From Melastoma dodecandrum (lineage: Eukaryota; Streptophyta; Magnoliopsida; Myrtales; Melastomataceae): a DNA stretch of 64,000 bases. Numbering within the stretch: position 1 is the first letter of the stretch; every line of letters begins with the position of its first letter. Under the pieces are notes generated by a model. That model was not told the origin of the DNA and did no database searches. It saw nothing but the letters and a program-made list of their open reading frames with translations. Shown piece by piece: positions 1 through 11,850 of the stretch. Where the stretch lies: assembly GCA_029817715.1 (NCBI GenBank), contig JARUPY010000271.1, positions 682,001 through 746,000 of the forward strand, written 5' to 3'. Made by a program: the position numbers and the translations under genes.

Positions 1-1098
1 GAACTCCTGGACCAAGTTGAGCCTCGGGCTCAGGCTGACCACCAACAGAATATCATGGTTCAGATAACACATAGCAGATTAAAGACTTTGGGCAAGATAC
101 CTACATGGAAATGATTATGACTAGGACTACACCCTTGAGTTAAGGATCAATAAGTATGAAAATGTGCCATCCGCCACGGAGAAAGTAATCATGACCTCAA
201 CAGATAGCAATGGCTTCCTTTGTAGCTCTGTTACACTAATGCAGAATTTTGGACACTATCCTTACATCTCCCCAACAGCAGAAGGCGTCATGTTACGTTC
301 ATGAGAAAGCAAAGCCTCCAACTCGATCACCGTAGTCAATGAAGCATAGATTGCCACCTGTAGAGCAACTACTAACGTCACTTGCTGGGGACGCTCAACA
401 ACGAACTAAAATGGCCATTTCGGGAAATTCTAATCCATGGTCTTCTGAGGAATCGCTAAAGTCACTCAATTGATGCATTTAACGAATTCATATTCCGCTT
501 CTGAAATTTGCAGGTAATAGCTGACGACAGTTCCTCTATTTACCTGGTACGACAGAGTCCTAAGCCACGCCCGTGCATCCTTCCCAATCCAGGCCATCGA
601 AAGCTCGGCAACACTTGCATTCATACCAAGCGCCTCGATCGCACAGTAAAAGCTCCTCGAAGATTCATGCAGCACCCGAACGAGACGATCCACGCGATGA
701 CTTCCGATTCGCTCCTCATCAATTTTTGCAGTCGAAGTCCAATCCTCATTACAACCAGTTACGGCAGAGCAAGCAGCGGGAGGCAACGACGCGTCTGAAG
801 AAAACAGCCCGAACATACCACGACGAGTGACCGAGCTCGGGAGAGACAAGCAATCCCGCAACGGAGACGACGACTTCCACACGCCTCTGCCTCGATCGCA
901 GTAATCAAGCGTCTTCCGATCACGTTTCCTACGCATCACACTCAAGAAAATGAGGTCAAAGGAAGCGATTCACGACAGACGGGGGAGGAACTAGAAAGAG
1001 TAGGAGAGAAGGGAGGAAGGAAGTAAGGAAAGTGGGGTTGGGGTTTACGAGGAGGGGAGGATGATGTCGGGAAGACGAAGGGAGACAGGGGAAGCCAT
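1..1098 (-). CDS. Conserved plant protein of unknown function, 5' exons only (partial at window edge)
   Basis: Four exons read on the minus strand: 1049-1098 (tentative first exon), 544-940, 266-357 and 1-34, the last continuing outside the window. Donors are GTAAAC, GTAAAT and GTAAGG and the phases agree at every join. The N-terminus (MASPVSLRLPD...) is rich in Ser and basic residues and looks like an organelle transit peptide. The conserved core reads ASVAELSMAWIGKDARAW, then LSYQ joined to VAIYASLTTVIELEALLSHE, then LSPRLNLVQEF. I recall this pattern from an uncharacterised plant family but cannot name it, and no catalytic motif is visible. The first exon is less certain than the others, because the 544-940 exon has other possible upstream joins. 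The leader region holds a TGGGCTTA-type element near 1373-1385. Confidence 0.6.
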
Positions 1099-3599
1099 GC
1101 GGGAGAGGAGGTGAGACCCGCGATTTGGGGAGTAAGGAAGAATGGGAAGAACCGGGGATGGATTTGGATGGGATTGGAATCGGGCGAAGACATCGAGGAG
1201 ACACACACCAAAGGAAGAAAGGTTGACAGATGAACAGTAAGAAGTAGTAGTAGTAGTAGATGTAGACCCCTCCCCTCCAACTCCAAGGAAGTCCGTTTGT
1301 TTCGTCGCCGTACCAATCACCGACAGGACAGAAACAGACAAAAAAAAAACCAAAAAAGAAAGAAAGCCCTGTCCTAAGCCCATTAAGGGAGTGCTGCCAT
1401 CGGCCCAGTTTAATTAGAGTTGTTGGGTTGACTTTCGGCTGGTTTTCTCTTTTATGAGACGTTGGTTGTCATGTCCCTAATCAAAAACAGGGCCGATGAG
1501 ATGACGATTCCTCTTTTATATAACCGTTGTTGGCATGGCAAAAATTTTGTGCCTAATTTAATTATGGCAGTGCAGAAACTTATTTTAATATCACCCATCA
1601 GAGTAAGAATGGGGAATACAACCCCGTACTAAGCGTATGTCACATAAGTCTGCGAAGAGGGAAATACTATTAAGTCTTCGAAGGCAAAATCGTGCGGTCA
1701 AAGATCAGAAAAGATCTTAACTTCGAGATTTTCGGAAAAAAGGACACGTTCCCATTATTTGATAAGATTTTCAGATAGAGAAAATCTGGGGAAAATCTCT
1801 AGTTATCTGATTTAATATGAAAAGGAAGAAACTGTTAAGTCAGGTCAAAACTGCTCTACTAGGGTTGTTACTAACATTCTAGATAGTTGATTGAGATGGC
1901 CACGATATGGCAAAATATCCTAAGAATGTGGCATACATCCTAAGCAAATCAAAAATTCAGTATAAAAGGGAGAAGTTCATCTTGAGGAAAAAAGACGACA
2001 ATCAAACTTAAACACATTTTGCATTGATCGTCGACGACCTGGGTGAACTCGCAGGGATTTTTGGTCTTCGCTTCCCCATCAGTGAGTAACCGTATTTATT
2101 TTTTTTTTACTAGCGACAACATCCGAATCCCTGTGAGTAATCGTACCAAATATTATCAACGTGATCCGTTTCGACGCGAACATTAACGAAATGTGGCTAT
2201 TGATTACTTTACACGTGGGTGATTAGACTAAACCAAGCCCATGTTTTTGGCGACTTGATAGAAGACTACTCCTCCCACTCCCCCTCTCATTTATTGTTCT
2301 ATGTGGGTTTCTTATCGTGGTTAAAATATTGATACATATAATTTTAATGTATTTTAAAATAAAAAAATTCTTCAATTTCAATAAACCACAATTTCTTTTA
2401 AAAATCGTGCTGGCTAATCGATGATGTCATCCTTATCGGGGCAATCAAATCATCCGTAGTTAATGCATGGCTTGCCAATTCGTGACGTCTGTCACTTCTC
2501 TCGCGGTTAGTCGTATTGATATGATGTCCACTTACTTTATTTTAGGGTCATGCTTTGTCCGGTACTTTTGGGATACGCGTCAAGATACTTTTACGTCGTG
2601 TCTAAATAATATCACTCTCAGGATAAATATAATATCACTCGACATGTCTTGACATCTTAATGCATATTTTGATTGTCACGTTTAGAATTTGAAAGTGACC
2701 CGAAAAAGTAAAAAATATATATATATTGGGTTGTCTCTTGTCAATTGGATCCTTTGATGGAGTAAAAACATAAAGAGAAAATCGAATTTCCATTGTTATG
2801 AATTCAAAAGATGAGAGGGATTTGTATAATTTAAACCAAACCAAATAGAGTATACCAAAATTATTTTTTGGTTTTATTCTTTAAATGAAAAATTATTTAA
2901 ACCAAATCCAATTGATGTGAAACCCAAATTAATCAAACTAAAATATTTTTATTTGGTTTGGCTATAAATAAAGAATGAAATTTTTTTTCCGAAGAGAAAT
3001 GAAACGGAAAGTTACATGTAGTTATTTTGATATAAATTAGAGAAATAATTCATTTTTAAATATTAGTTTGATTCGGTATAATCAAATAATACAATTGTAC
3101 ACGTGGTATATAAAGATACTTATACACATATCCGAGGAGGTGTCTAACTTTTTGAAACGAAGGCGTATGATCGCGTCGTATTCGTGTCCTTATCATTGTC
3201 CGGACATCATAGCAGATCAGTTTTTGGCGAGGTCGGGTGGAGGGTGTGTGGTTTAGAATGCAAGACTGACAGAGTGAGTAGCCGCGGGGGGCGTGCGCGA
3301 GGAGGAGGCCACACAAAACAACCCTAGAAATAAATAAATTAAAAATATCTCTAACGTGTGTATTTCGAATTTGGCCCCCCCCGGGAAAGAAGGACGAAGA
3401 CAAACAACATGACTTATTTTAACTTGTTTTGTGTATTACATAGGGTGGGTGGGGGGAGAGTAGGGAGGGGACAGAGGAAGAAGCCAGGGAGAAGCACAAA
3501 AAAGCAAAGTGCTAAAGCTGAGAAGGGGAACGTGAAAGGACAAGTAGTGAGGAGAGCGACGCGGAAGAGAAAGGAAGAGAAAATAGTAAACGAAAGACA

Positions 3600-3700
3600 C
3601 TCATCAATACGGGATTAGTGGAAATACTAATTCGTTTAAATTTTGTTTAAGGAGTTCGAATCGAGGCCCGAATTAGTCTTCTTAAGCGCGCCACTACCAA
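3600..3700 (+). repeat. Degenerate tRNA-derived SINE-like fragment
   Basis: GATTAGTGGAAATAC resembles a degenerate Pol III A box. About 40 bases downstream, GAGTTCGAATCGAGG fits a B box (GGTTCGANNCC). The following CCGAATTAGT is also found in the 3' part of the better-preserved element at 13651-13830, which suggests a shared family. There is no clear poly(A) tail or target-site duplication, so this is a weak call. Confidence 0.25.
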
Positions 3701-4240
3701 GGAAAATAAGGAAAGGAAGAAACCGTAGGGTCTGCTTAGGACAAGTCGTTGTCGCTGTGGTTCCATCACCGCCTCAATAATTTGGACGACCCAAAGATTT
3801 AATAAGAAAACAAAGAAAATAATTAAATGAGTTGGTCTACCCGAGGGGGAGAGGGGAATTTCCCCTGATGTTTCTCGAGTTTTGTAGCTATTTACCTGCT
3901 TGCTACAAATGACATTACTCCTTTCTTACGTGAATATACGCTTCCCAAACGCAACTGCTGCTAATCCCTATTACAAGGATAGAATCCTCCCCCACTCCCT
4001 CCCCTATCTGCTCATAATAATGTTCGCAGATGCGTGAGTTGTGAATTCCAACACGTGAAAGAAGAAAAAAGGAATCCGCAAGCCCCTCTCCGTTCGTACG
4101 TCTTTATGTTTCTTTTTTTTATATATATTTTTGGTCCGAATGGCAAGGGGGGATCACAGTTAGGTTACGTGTCGCTGTAAAAGAGGAGCCTGTCCCACAC
4201 CCCGATATATTTATTAAAAATGATAATTAATAAATTCTTC

Positions 4241-4248
4241 TATATATG
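4241..4248 (+). promoter_or_regulatory. Probable TATA box of the DREB/ERF gene
   Basis: TATATATG lies 105 bases upstream of the start codon, followed by a CT-rich leader, as expected for a plant promoter. No DRE/CRT motif was noticed beside it. Confidence 0.4.
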
Positions 4249-4352
4249 TTTCCCATCCCCCATTCCTTGCTTCTGCCGATTTTCAATAATTTTTTTTTTC
4301 CACACAGAAAGAAAGGAGAGACTCTGCCCCTAGACGACAGCATTTGACGACC

Positions 4353-5099
4353 ATGTCCGAAATCCCATGCACAGCTTCAGACACGTCCAGCCACTCCCCT
4401 GCCTCCTCTCCTTCCACCTCCTCCTCCTCCTCTTCCTCCTCCTCCATCCTTCCGTTGTCCCATCAGCAGGATAAGAAGAAGAAGAGCGTCAAGAAGCGGG
4501 AGCACGAGCAGGGCATCGAGGACAACGACCGTCCGCCTGCCAAGAGGGGACGGGACCAAGGGACCAAGCACCCGGTTTACAGGGGCGTAAGGATGCGGAG
4601 CTGGGGCAAGTGGGTGTCCGAGATACGCGAGCCGAGGAAGAAGTCGCGCATCTGGCTGGGGACGTTCCCAACCGCCGAGATGGCTGCTAGGGCCCATGAC
4701 GTCGCTGCAGTCGCCATAAAGGGGAACTCCGCCGTTCTCAACTTCCCCCAACACGTGGAGTCGTTGCCAAGGCCAGATTCAACGGCACCTAGGGATGTAC
4801 AGGCCGCGGCGGCAAGGGCTGCCTCAATGACCGAGTTGGACCCCGTGACCGTGTCCGCCGGCATTGCGGCGCCATTGACCTCAAATCCCGACGGCTTGGA
4901 CAACCCAGAGGGTTTGTGCGAGATAACCGAGCTGCCCAACATCGATATCACCAACTCTGTAACGTTCGAGTCCACGGACTACTGGTTGGTGGAACCAGTG
5001 GAGCTAGCGGAGTGGAATTCCCTGATCACTTACGGCGAGGATGAACAGTCGAACCTAGGGATGGAAATGGAATTCCTTGATCACTTATTCCAGGCATGA
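4353..5099 (+). CDS. AP2/ERF transcription factor, DREB type (A-4/TINY-like)
   Basis: Intronless, 248 residues. An in-frame TTG lies three codons upstream, but the first ATG is at 4353. After a Ser-rich N-terminus and a basic stretch ([12 protein letters not shown]) comes one AP2 domain at about residues 72-130, opening [20 protein letters not shown] and containing the WLGTF and AARAHDVAA cores and the NFP end. Val in the second beta strand (WVSEIR) is typical of DREB rather than ERF proteins, so binding to the DRE/CRT core (CCGAC) in stress or growth genes is expected. The C-terminal third is acidic, as for activation regions of this group. The last 30 codons contain an out-of-frame 20-base direct repeat (5013-5032 and 5068-5087), described in the findings. 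The exact paralogue is unknown. Confidence 0.93.
   Translation: MSEIPCTASDTSSHSPASSPSTSSSSSSSSSILPLSHQQDKKKKSVKKREHEQGIEDNDRPPAKRGRDQGTKHPVYRGVRMRSWGKWVSEIREPRKKSRIWLGTFPTAEMAARAHDVAAVAIKGNSAVLNFPQHVESLPRPDSTAPRDVQAAAARAASMTELDPVTVSAGIAAPLTSNPDGLDNPEGLCEITELPNIDITNSVTFESTDYWLVEPVELAEWNSLITYGEDEQSNLGMEMEFLDHLFQA
5013..5087 (+). repeat. 20-base direct repeat inside the DREB 3' coding end
   Basis: TGGAATTCCCTGATCACTTA at 5013-5032 and TGGAATTCCTTGATCACTTA at 5068-5087 match at 19 of 20 bases. The offset of 55 bases is not a multiple of three, so the copies encode different peptides (WNSLITY against EFLDHLF). Confidence 0.85.
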
Positions 5100-8000
5100 A
5101 CTTTCAGTTGCAAAAAACGGAGGAGGTCAGGCAGGCAAGCCCTTGGACTTGATGTAAAATATTCTATTATACATAGCATAAATACATATTATATTATTAC
5201 TACTTGGTATGATGGGTCTGTTGGGTTAGAGATTTAAGATTGTTTTGTTATTCCGCTGGTCTGTGGTCTGACTCTCCCATTAGTATTGTGCTTTATTTAT
5301 TATTCTTCGTGCGTTCTCAGATTTAGGTAGCGTGTCGCCGTTATGTCCTAACTAGCCTAACTTCTCGATTTGGGTAACACTTAGTGAAATTGGAAAGGAG
5401 CGGGCTTAACATTCAAAATCAGGAAACAAATGAATCGGAAAGAAGGCCTTAACAACGGCTCTAGTCGCCATTAAAGTTGCTCTCGTCTTTATTTTACCAA
5501 AGAGTGTCGCTTCTCTTTAATATTTTTTTTATGGCTCGGGACCTTTTCGTTCTTGTTGGATTGGGACGATGTATGTATGTATGTACACGGCATATGGACG
5601 TTGTGTTTCTGCCCTTTCCTTTCCTTTCCTTTCCTTTCCTCTTTCCTTTCCTCCTCTTGTTGTTACTTTAAAAGTCTTCGTGACCGTTGCATCCATCCAC
5701 TGGCAGCCGCCTTGAGGGAATTATAAAAAATAAATAAAAAAACAAACACCCACTTCCGGACACCTCGTCGCATGATGACGTCACCGAACGAATAGAACTA
5801 AAATCCCGCCGAAATCAGTGCAGCCGATTGATCCGTTTGTTTCGTTGCGGCGATGAAATCAGATTAAGCCATTCGAGGTTTCTAACTGGACCGACCCCAA
5901 TTTGTGCGTTGAACGATGCTTTTTGACCGGAAAATTTTAAGCGATGTAGAAACTGAAATTTCCGATCGATGTGAGTTTGCTCACCCAAAAAAAAGAAAGT
6001 AGAATTTATTTAGAAGCAGAAAGAATGTGCATTAAAGGAGCTGCCTTTACAAAAAACAGGGTTAGATTATTTTTTTCCTGCAACAAACAATACTTCTCCT
6101 CGATAAATCAGTTAACACGATCGCGTGACCTCTGAGTTTCTTTTGATCTGGGGGAATCGCGTTTACTTTCACGGCCACCACGCCGCGAACCCTCGCTCTC
6201 GTCGACGTATTTTTCTAACACGTTTTCGGGACGAATGCTAAGAATGGGTCCGAGCAAAAAGTAAATAAATTCGATGTGATGACATACGGGGGGAAGAGGG
6301 TATGGTCGCGTAGGACGTCGTTGTGGAGCATTAGCAGCATACATCACACACCCACATGTATAAAATGTGGCCAAATTACGGGACGAAATAATGCCCCCAA
6401 AACCCCACCAAAGGCAGAAATTTATTTAAGAATCCTGTCCCCCCCCATGGAGAGAGGGACATTTCGCTTGCGGATGACATGACACCCTCTTGAACAGTGT
6501 TCTTTCCATAGGATCCTCTGCATTTATGGAGTATGGTATGGGTTTGCAAATTAATTATGTTTGATATTCGGTCCCCCCCCCCTCTGGAATTCTTTTCCTT
6601 AGTACAGATGCATGTGCATTCGGCTATTCCTTTGTCTTCTCTTCTGTATAGGCGTAGTAGTAATGTAATTTCCAGACTCGGTGATGGCTTGGGGGAATTT
6701 TTATGATCGATTTGGCAGAGGAACGGTGAGATGTTGTTTTTCCTACTGTTTTGACTGCTTTTAGTGGGATTTGGCTTTCTATTTTAAGTGAAGTGAAGGG
6801 AATGAAATCAGGGGGGAAGAGGGAAGAAAGGAATGTAATTCAATGCCGAACATTTCGCTTGATTTTTAATATTTGATGCTTACGTTGCCATTACGATTCT
6901 CTCCAAGAAACTCGGCAGAATAAATGCCCCGTCGCTTACATTTTGTTCTTATTTAGTTATCAATCATCTTCAACTTCGTCTGGTTCGTCTTAACTTTTTC
7001 TGGGCATTAAAATCTTCTTCTTCTTTTTTTTAAATTTCAATTATTAACGGGGGGAGATGCAAAAAGGCTTGCTTGATTCATGTGGTTGGTAAGGGTAGCT
7101 TTCATCTTGTGTCGAGGATATTTCGATTAGGTGGGCGTATTATGACTACCGTATGTGATGATGCCACGCATTGAGCAGCAGTAGTTGAAATGTAGAGAGC
7201 AGAGCTCTCGTGACTCATCAACTGCTCGTCGTTTTCTCACTCGATCGTGAATGTGATTATAATGTTTACATTGAACTGGGGTTTTTGGGAATTGCTAAGA
7301 TTGTGTCGTGTTCGATTTTAATCAAATTTTTGGTCGGTAATCAGTCATTGTTTATCAGTTGATTCAGGAGCACAAGAGGACACGCTTCTTTTTATAATTT
7401 CTTTTAATAAAGGGCAAGAGGTGATGAAGCTCGAACTTAAGCCCCCAAATGATTACCATGAAATCTTTATGACAATAACGTGACCATGAGAAAGAAATGA
7501 TACGATGATGATGATGATGATTAACCGAAAGATAACCGATGGGGCGAAGACCACCACCCCGGTCGGAAGGCCATACCGATGAATACGGCCTAAGCTTAGC
7601 CCAAAACAAAACACAAATGTAGGAAAGAATGCATCAAGTTGATTCAAATAATAATAGAATCGTACCATTTCAGAATGGGAGGATATGAAAGATTAAGTCA
7701 GAAGGAAATTACACCGACACATGCACCACCCCCAGGGTGTTAGTGTGCGTTTATGTGTCAAGACACTTTATTATATTTGCGAATAAATAATTAATAAATA
7801 CGAGTATTTGTCATTGATTATTTTACTTTTCTGCATGTAAAATTATTTATGATAGATTCCCACATATTAATGAGTATATTAATCTAAAATAGTCCATGAT
7901 CGGATAGATGTTTAGAAGGGACGACCGGGGAATAGTACATCTATGTTATACTTAGGGATACCCTGAGATTCGGGATACTGGACACGACCCGTTTAACTGA

Positions 8001-8922
8001 TCTTTTGACTTGAGACCATTTATTCTATGCATGGAGTTTATGCGCTTTGACGTCGTTAAAAGCAGTCTTTAACCGGATTGTGAGTAATACGATTGTTGGG
8101 TGTGTGACAATGCGTAGAAAGAATAATGTGAGTCGATATATGATTCATCGCTTTTTTAGATTAGAGGTTGGCATTTAGGCCACTTGATATAGATATTAAT
8201 GACTTTAAAATTCATGGTCGTGGTAGGATTGTTTTAAATTCAAGTGAGTATATTATATCTTGATAATCAAGTAAAAATAATTAATTCGGTGATGATGTAT
8301 TTGCGACGAATTAATTGGGATGTCGGTTAGATGAAAAGATTGAATTACACAGTAATCGGTTCATAGTGGTATATGATTTATGATCATTATCCTAGCACGT
8401 TGGGTGACTAAAAACTGTTGCTAGACGGTTACCTTAGTTTATGTATGGATTTACACTGTCTTCGTGTATAGGACCTAGAAGGTCGCATGCATAGCACGTC
8501 GACACGAACATTATATTATTGATTATTTAGTGGATACTAAATTAATCTTTTATTATTTCAAAATTAGAATTAATTGGATTATTAATTTATTCTGAAATAA
8601 ATTGATCAAAATCGGGTCAATTTTATTTGTAAGTATCGAGAACGAATCTGACTATGATAGCATGTCGAAATTATTTGTCGGGGTTCTTCACTTTATTGGA
8701 TTATTTCCCAGTGGGAGGCTACTTTCACGGGAGACGGCAGTTGCGGAAGAATGACGCGGGGGAGTTCGGTCGGTCCGAGTCCGAGGTTGGGTCTAAACTT
8801 GTCAGAGATTCTACTCACATGGAGGCCAATTGAAAGAAGCCGAACCAATAGAAGAAGTTCACACTATGAGAATGGTCCAAACATTGCCCTGAGAGGATGC
8901 ATCGTGTGAGCCAATTTTGCTA
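5100..8922. other. Intergenic, no gene recognised
   Basis: Contents seen are a CTTTC-type microsatellite (about 5617-5655), a short ATG/GAT trinucleotide run near 7504-7520 and AT-rich DNA. The part from 7750 to 8700 is AT-rich and includes a GTATAGGACCTAGAAGGTCGC stretch (8465 onward) that recalls the end of some Ty3/gypsy LTRs, but no partner repeat or coding domain was found. The short open frames here have no recognisable motifs. Confidence 0.4.
5617..5655. repeat. CTTTC pentanucleotide microsatellite
   Basis: Repeated CCTTT/CTTTC units, slightly interrupted (CTCTTTCC), downstream of the DREB gene. Confidence 0.85.
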
Positions 8923-9847
8923 TTAGTCAATGCTTTTGGAAAGACAAATCACGTCCAAAACAGCAGATGCTGCAAGCGATATGCAGCCGAGGAAGGTGAA
9001 CACGATCGAGATGGTGACGTGGTCGCAGAAGCCCTGGAGCGGCTTGCAGAAGTTTGGAAGTGGAGTGTGGTTTATCCCCGTCCGGTTCACATTGGTTACC
9101 CCGGATGCTGCCGAACCGGCACTTGTCAAAATGTACGCAAACACCTGAAATGGAAAGAGGGCGCCACAAGATCTTAGGAACGAGTAGCAGTGCTCTAGAT
9201 AGACCACATCAAGAGAGTTGTGATGGTCTTCTTACCTGATCTGCAGCGAAAAGAAGCCACAGGAAGCTCTCGGGAGGCATTACAGAAGACTTCCGTAGCA
9301 ATCTCGGGATGAAAATCAGCAGCTGGAGGAGCGAGTGAGCCGCCACTGCTGCGGACACGCCAACCAGATACCTGGTTTCATTGGGATCGTACGTAACATT
9401 ACTATATTAGTATTCATGCAAATCATACCTCGAATCTATGTAGAATATCCTCGCCAATAAGATATTGATTGGCAGACGCGGAGTCATTGGAAATAAATAT
9501 GTGCAAGATATGGAGTTAGAGAACCATGCAACTCACTGGAAGGAGCTGGAGTAGGACCATTTGGACTGGACCGGGATCTGGAACCCGTAGAGGATTAGGT
9601 TGCTCGCCTCATGAGCCGTCACCATGAACGACAACGCCATAACTGAGCTTGCCATGCAAAGCAGCCTGAGGATAATGGTGACCATGTCGATCTTCTGCCA
9701 CAGGACGATATCACTGAAACGGTGGGTGTCCGAGGGGGCATTCTCCAGGGAACCGTCAACACCATTCACCACCGTCTTTGCCGCAGTCTGGTCTTGCGGC
9801 AGGGAGAGGTCCAGGGTTGCCATCTTTTGGTCTTGGCCAGTTACCAT
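8923..9847 (-). CDS. CASP-like membrane protein (CASPL, DUF588)
   Basis: Three exons: 9537-9847, 9236-9371 and 8923-9144, with donors GTGAGT and GTAAGA. Together they encode 222 residues in a closed frame. Four hydrophobic segments are visible: IDMVTIILRLLCMASSVMAL, a second across LVGVSAAVAAHSLLQLLIFI, a third at VFAYILTSAGSAASG and a fourth at HVTISIVFTFLGCISLAASA. The loop with NRTG, NFC and FCDHV before the last helix is typical of CASP-like proteins. CASPs form plasma-membrane scaffolds that direct local wall changes such as the Casparian strip, while the roles of most CASPL members are poorly known. The N-terminal tail is hydrophilic and cytosolic by analogy. It lies in tandem with SEC13 on the same strand, but there is no evidence of shared function. 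Confidence 0.9.
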
Positions 9848-9934
9848 TGCCGGAGTATCGTTTTCTGGGGTTAGTATTTTGAATACGATAGGTCAGGATT
9901 TGATTCTGAAGGTTGTGGTAGGGTGATCATCGTA

Positions 9935-9944
9935 CTTATATAAG
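9935..9944 (-). promoter_or_regulatory. Probable TATA box of the CASP-like gene
   Basis: CTTATATAAG (self-complementary) lies about 90 bases upstream of the start codon at 9847, a suitable distance for a short leader. Confidence 0.5.
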
Positions 9945-10287
9945 CAGGGGTTCCAAATGAAGGCCTTTCTGGTCTAACCAATAGAGAACCTCAGCAGTCA
10001 CATTCACAAAACCCCCCTTATAAATAAGCACAGCCAGACAATCTATGTTCACGGGTACTTGTAATTTTATCACAATAGCCCCTTCACGGGAAACATCAAA
10101 CTGCAGAACTCATTTGACCTATTCATCGAAATTCGATGACAGATGCAGTTGCAAGTGTATAGCTCTACCATCTCGATGAAGACGAGCAACAAAAGTATGA
10201 CTGCAGTTATTGATGAGCAATGAGAAAAGAAGCATGCCGTTGATTCTCTTAAAAGAAAAGCCGAAAAAGATTCAAAACTACCAGGGT
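9945..10287. other. Short intergenic spacer between SEC13 end and CASP-like promoter
   Basis: This stretch should contain the 3' untranslated region of SEC13 and the upstream promoter of the CASP-like gene. No other feature was seen. Confidence 0.5.
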
Positions 10288-11193
10288 TTATTGGTCAACA
10301 GTTGAAACTTGTATCCACTCCCCATCCACGGCTTCATTCCACAGCGAAACATTGTTATTCCCATCAGCCACAGCAAGTATGTTGCCAGTTAGAGACCAGG
10401 AAACCCTCCAGACGGGTGTCTTGAAATCGTTCAGAACTCTGCCCTCCCACTGATCACCTTCCTTCGCCACCGTCCATATGATGACCTTCCCATCCTGGGA
10501 GGCACTCGCAATGGTCGATTTAGGAAGACCCAGGTTCGGTGCCCAGGCGACGTCTCTGACCCAATCGTTGTGCATGTGAAGTGCGGGGAAACAATCCAAC
10601 TTCCAGGTCCCGTTGTCGAGCTTCCAAACTTTCACGGTATTGTCACAACCTCCCGAGCAAAGCTTCTGAACAGGCTCTAGCAGGCCAGAACCAACAATAG
10701 CACCAGGAGAGGTTGACGGGGCCCAAGACACAGAGGTGACACCAACAGGATGAGCTTGATCGATTTTCGAAGTGTCCCACCCACCATCAGGTCTGGCAGT
10801 GAAGACGGAAATGTTACCATCGGACGAACCACAGGCAAGGGAAAGCCCCAGTTCATGAGGAGCCCAAGCAATAGAATTCACCGAAGACTTGTGGTCTTCA
10901 AATACATGGAACTGGGACCATTCATTCTGGTTGCCTTCTTTCCAGACTATTACACGCCCATCGTAAGAACACGAAGCAAGGAAAGAGCCGAACTTTGGGT
11001 GAGCCCAGGATACCTGCCATACAGGACCCTGGTGACCAGTTAGGGTTGCAAGTTGCTGAGATCCAGAGTTGTTAACCCCAATTATCCTGATCGTGTTATC
11101 GGATGATGCGGTCGCAAGTCTCTTTCCATAGTAGTCCATCGCAACGTCATGGACTACATCCTTGTGTCCAGATTCAATCCTTTGTTCAGGCAT
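10288..11193 (-). CDS. SEC13: SEC13 homologue, COPII coat and nuclear pore WD-repeat protein
   Basis: A single coding exon of 301 residues starting MPEQRIESGHKDVVHDVAMD, the usual SEC13 opening, and matching the family length of about 300. Six WD40 blades can be traced, with recurring LATASSDNTIRI, LASCSYDGRVIVW, LACGSSDGNISV, CSGGCDNTVKVW, ASASQDGKVIIW and VSLWNE strands. In other eukaryotes SEC13 pairs with SEC31 in the outer COPII coat for ER export and also sits in the Nup107-160 subcomplex. The SEC13 propeller is open and is completed by a partner blade, which fits six repeats here. The start codon follows closely after a 3' splice site, so the gene has a 5' untranslated exon (listed separately). 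It appears intact. Confidence 0.96.
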   Translation of the reverse strand: MPEQRIESGHKDVVHDVAMDYYGKRLATASSDNTIRIIGVNNSGSQQLATLTGHQGPVWQVSWAHPKFGSFLASCSYDGRVIVWKEGNQNEWSQFHVFEDHKSSVNSIAWAPHELGLSLACGSSDGNISVFTARPDGGWDTSKIDQAHPVGVTSVSWAPSTSPGAIVGSGLLEPVQKLCSGGCDNTVKVWKLDNGTWKLDCFPALHMHNDWVRDVAWAPNLGLPKSTIASASQDGKVIIWTVAKEGDQWEGRVLNDFKTPVWRVSWSLTGNILAVADGNNNVSLWNEAVDGEWIQVSTVDQ

Positions 11194-11202
11194 CGTTGCA
11201 GC

Positions 11203-11850
11203 TCTGAACGGACAACCAGAAAGAATCTTGAGCGACTCGTATAAACAGAAGAATACAAGAGCTTAACTCGGACAAATAGTTCATGGCTGGACCACATCAA
11301 CGCCTAACTAGCAATAAAATCGGGCAATCCAATAACTCGTTCATCTAGCTCATCTTTCTCTCCATGTATCTAATACATTTCAAAGCAGAATTCTGTGTAG
11401 CTTCATCCGAGGATGTCAAGATGCAAAGATCGAGGTTGTAAAACAGAAGTACGGAATCAGTGTCTCGGTATCTACTCATGTCCCTGGACCATCTCTAGTT
11501 TACACGTTAACATGGCAGGAAACAAGAGAACAGAGCAGAATACCAAATTCATCCAACTCCCTATGATGATTTTTCCCCAGGAACCAAAAACATAGCCATT
11601 CGATTGCGGGGGCAGCAACAACAACAACACGCCGCAGATCTGGCACAGATCAGACACCACCACAACAACAAAAAAAGCCAGGGATACACGCGAGATCTGA
11701 ATCAAACGAAGCAGACGCGATCTTCACCTTGGCGGAGAAGGAGCGGCGATTCGGCAGCGATTTTGGGGTCGGGGAAGAAGAGAAGAAATCGACGATCCCG
11801 TCCGGTGGAATCCTCGTCTGTATTTCCCTCCTCCTGGCGTTCAATATAGG
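11203..11850 (-). other. SEC13 5' untranslated exon and leader intron
   Basis: On the minus strand a leader exon ends at 11728 with CAAG followed by a GTGAAG donor. A CAG acceptor at 11204-11206 leads to the last ten leader bases (11203 to 11194) before the SEC13 ATG. The inferred intron is 11204-11727. The upstream limit near 11850 is a guess. Leader introns of this kind are common in plant housekeeping genes. Confidence 0.55.

Larger units (their letters stand above)
1099..4352. other. Intergenic, AT-rich, with possible retroelement remnants
   Basis: No gene was recognised. The part from 1620 to about 2200 has a TATAAAAGGGAG element (near 1961) followed by a leader-like stretch, an arrangement seen in plant LTRs, but no terminal repeats or primer-binding site could be paired. 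From 2300 to 3100 the DNA is very AT-rich. A degenerate SINE-like piece lies at about 3600-3700 and is listed separately. Confidence 0.4.

Noticed and set aside
1640..2200. Possible solo LTR (TATAAAAGGG element with leader)
   Set aside because: I could not define TG...CA ends, a target-site duplication or a second copy by eye, so it is mentioned only as a possible remnant.
4344..4352. Upstream TTG as start of the DREB protein
   Set aside because: Plant nuclear genes normally start at ATG. The ATG at 4353 follows directly and gives a normal protein.
7750..8700. Possible Ty3/gypsy LTR remnant
   Set aside because: Only one short stretch resembles LTR ends. There are no coding domains and no paired repeat.
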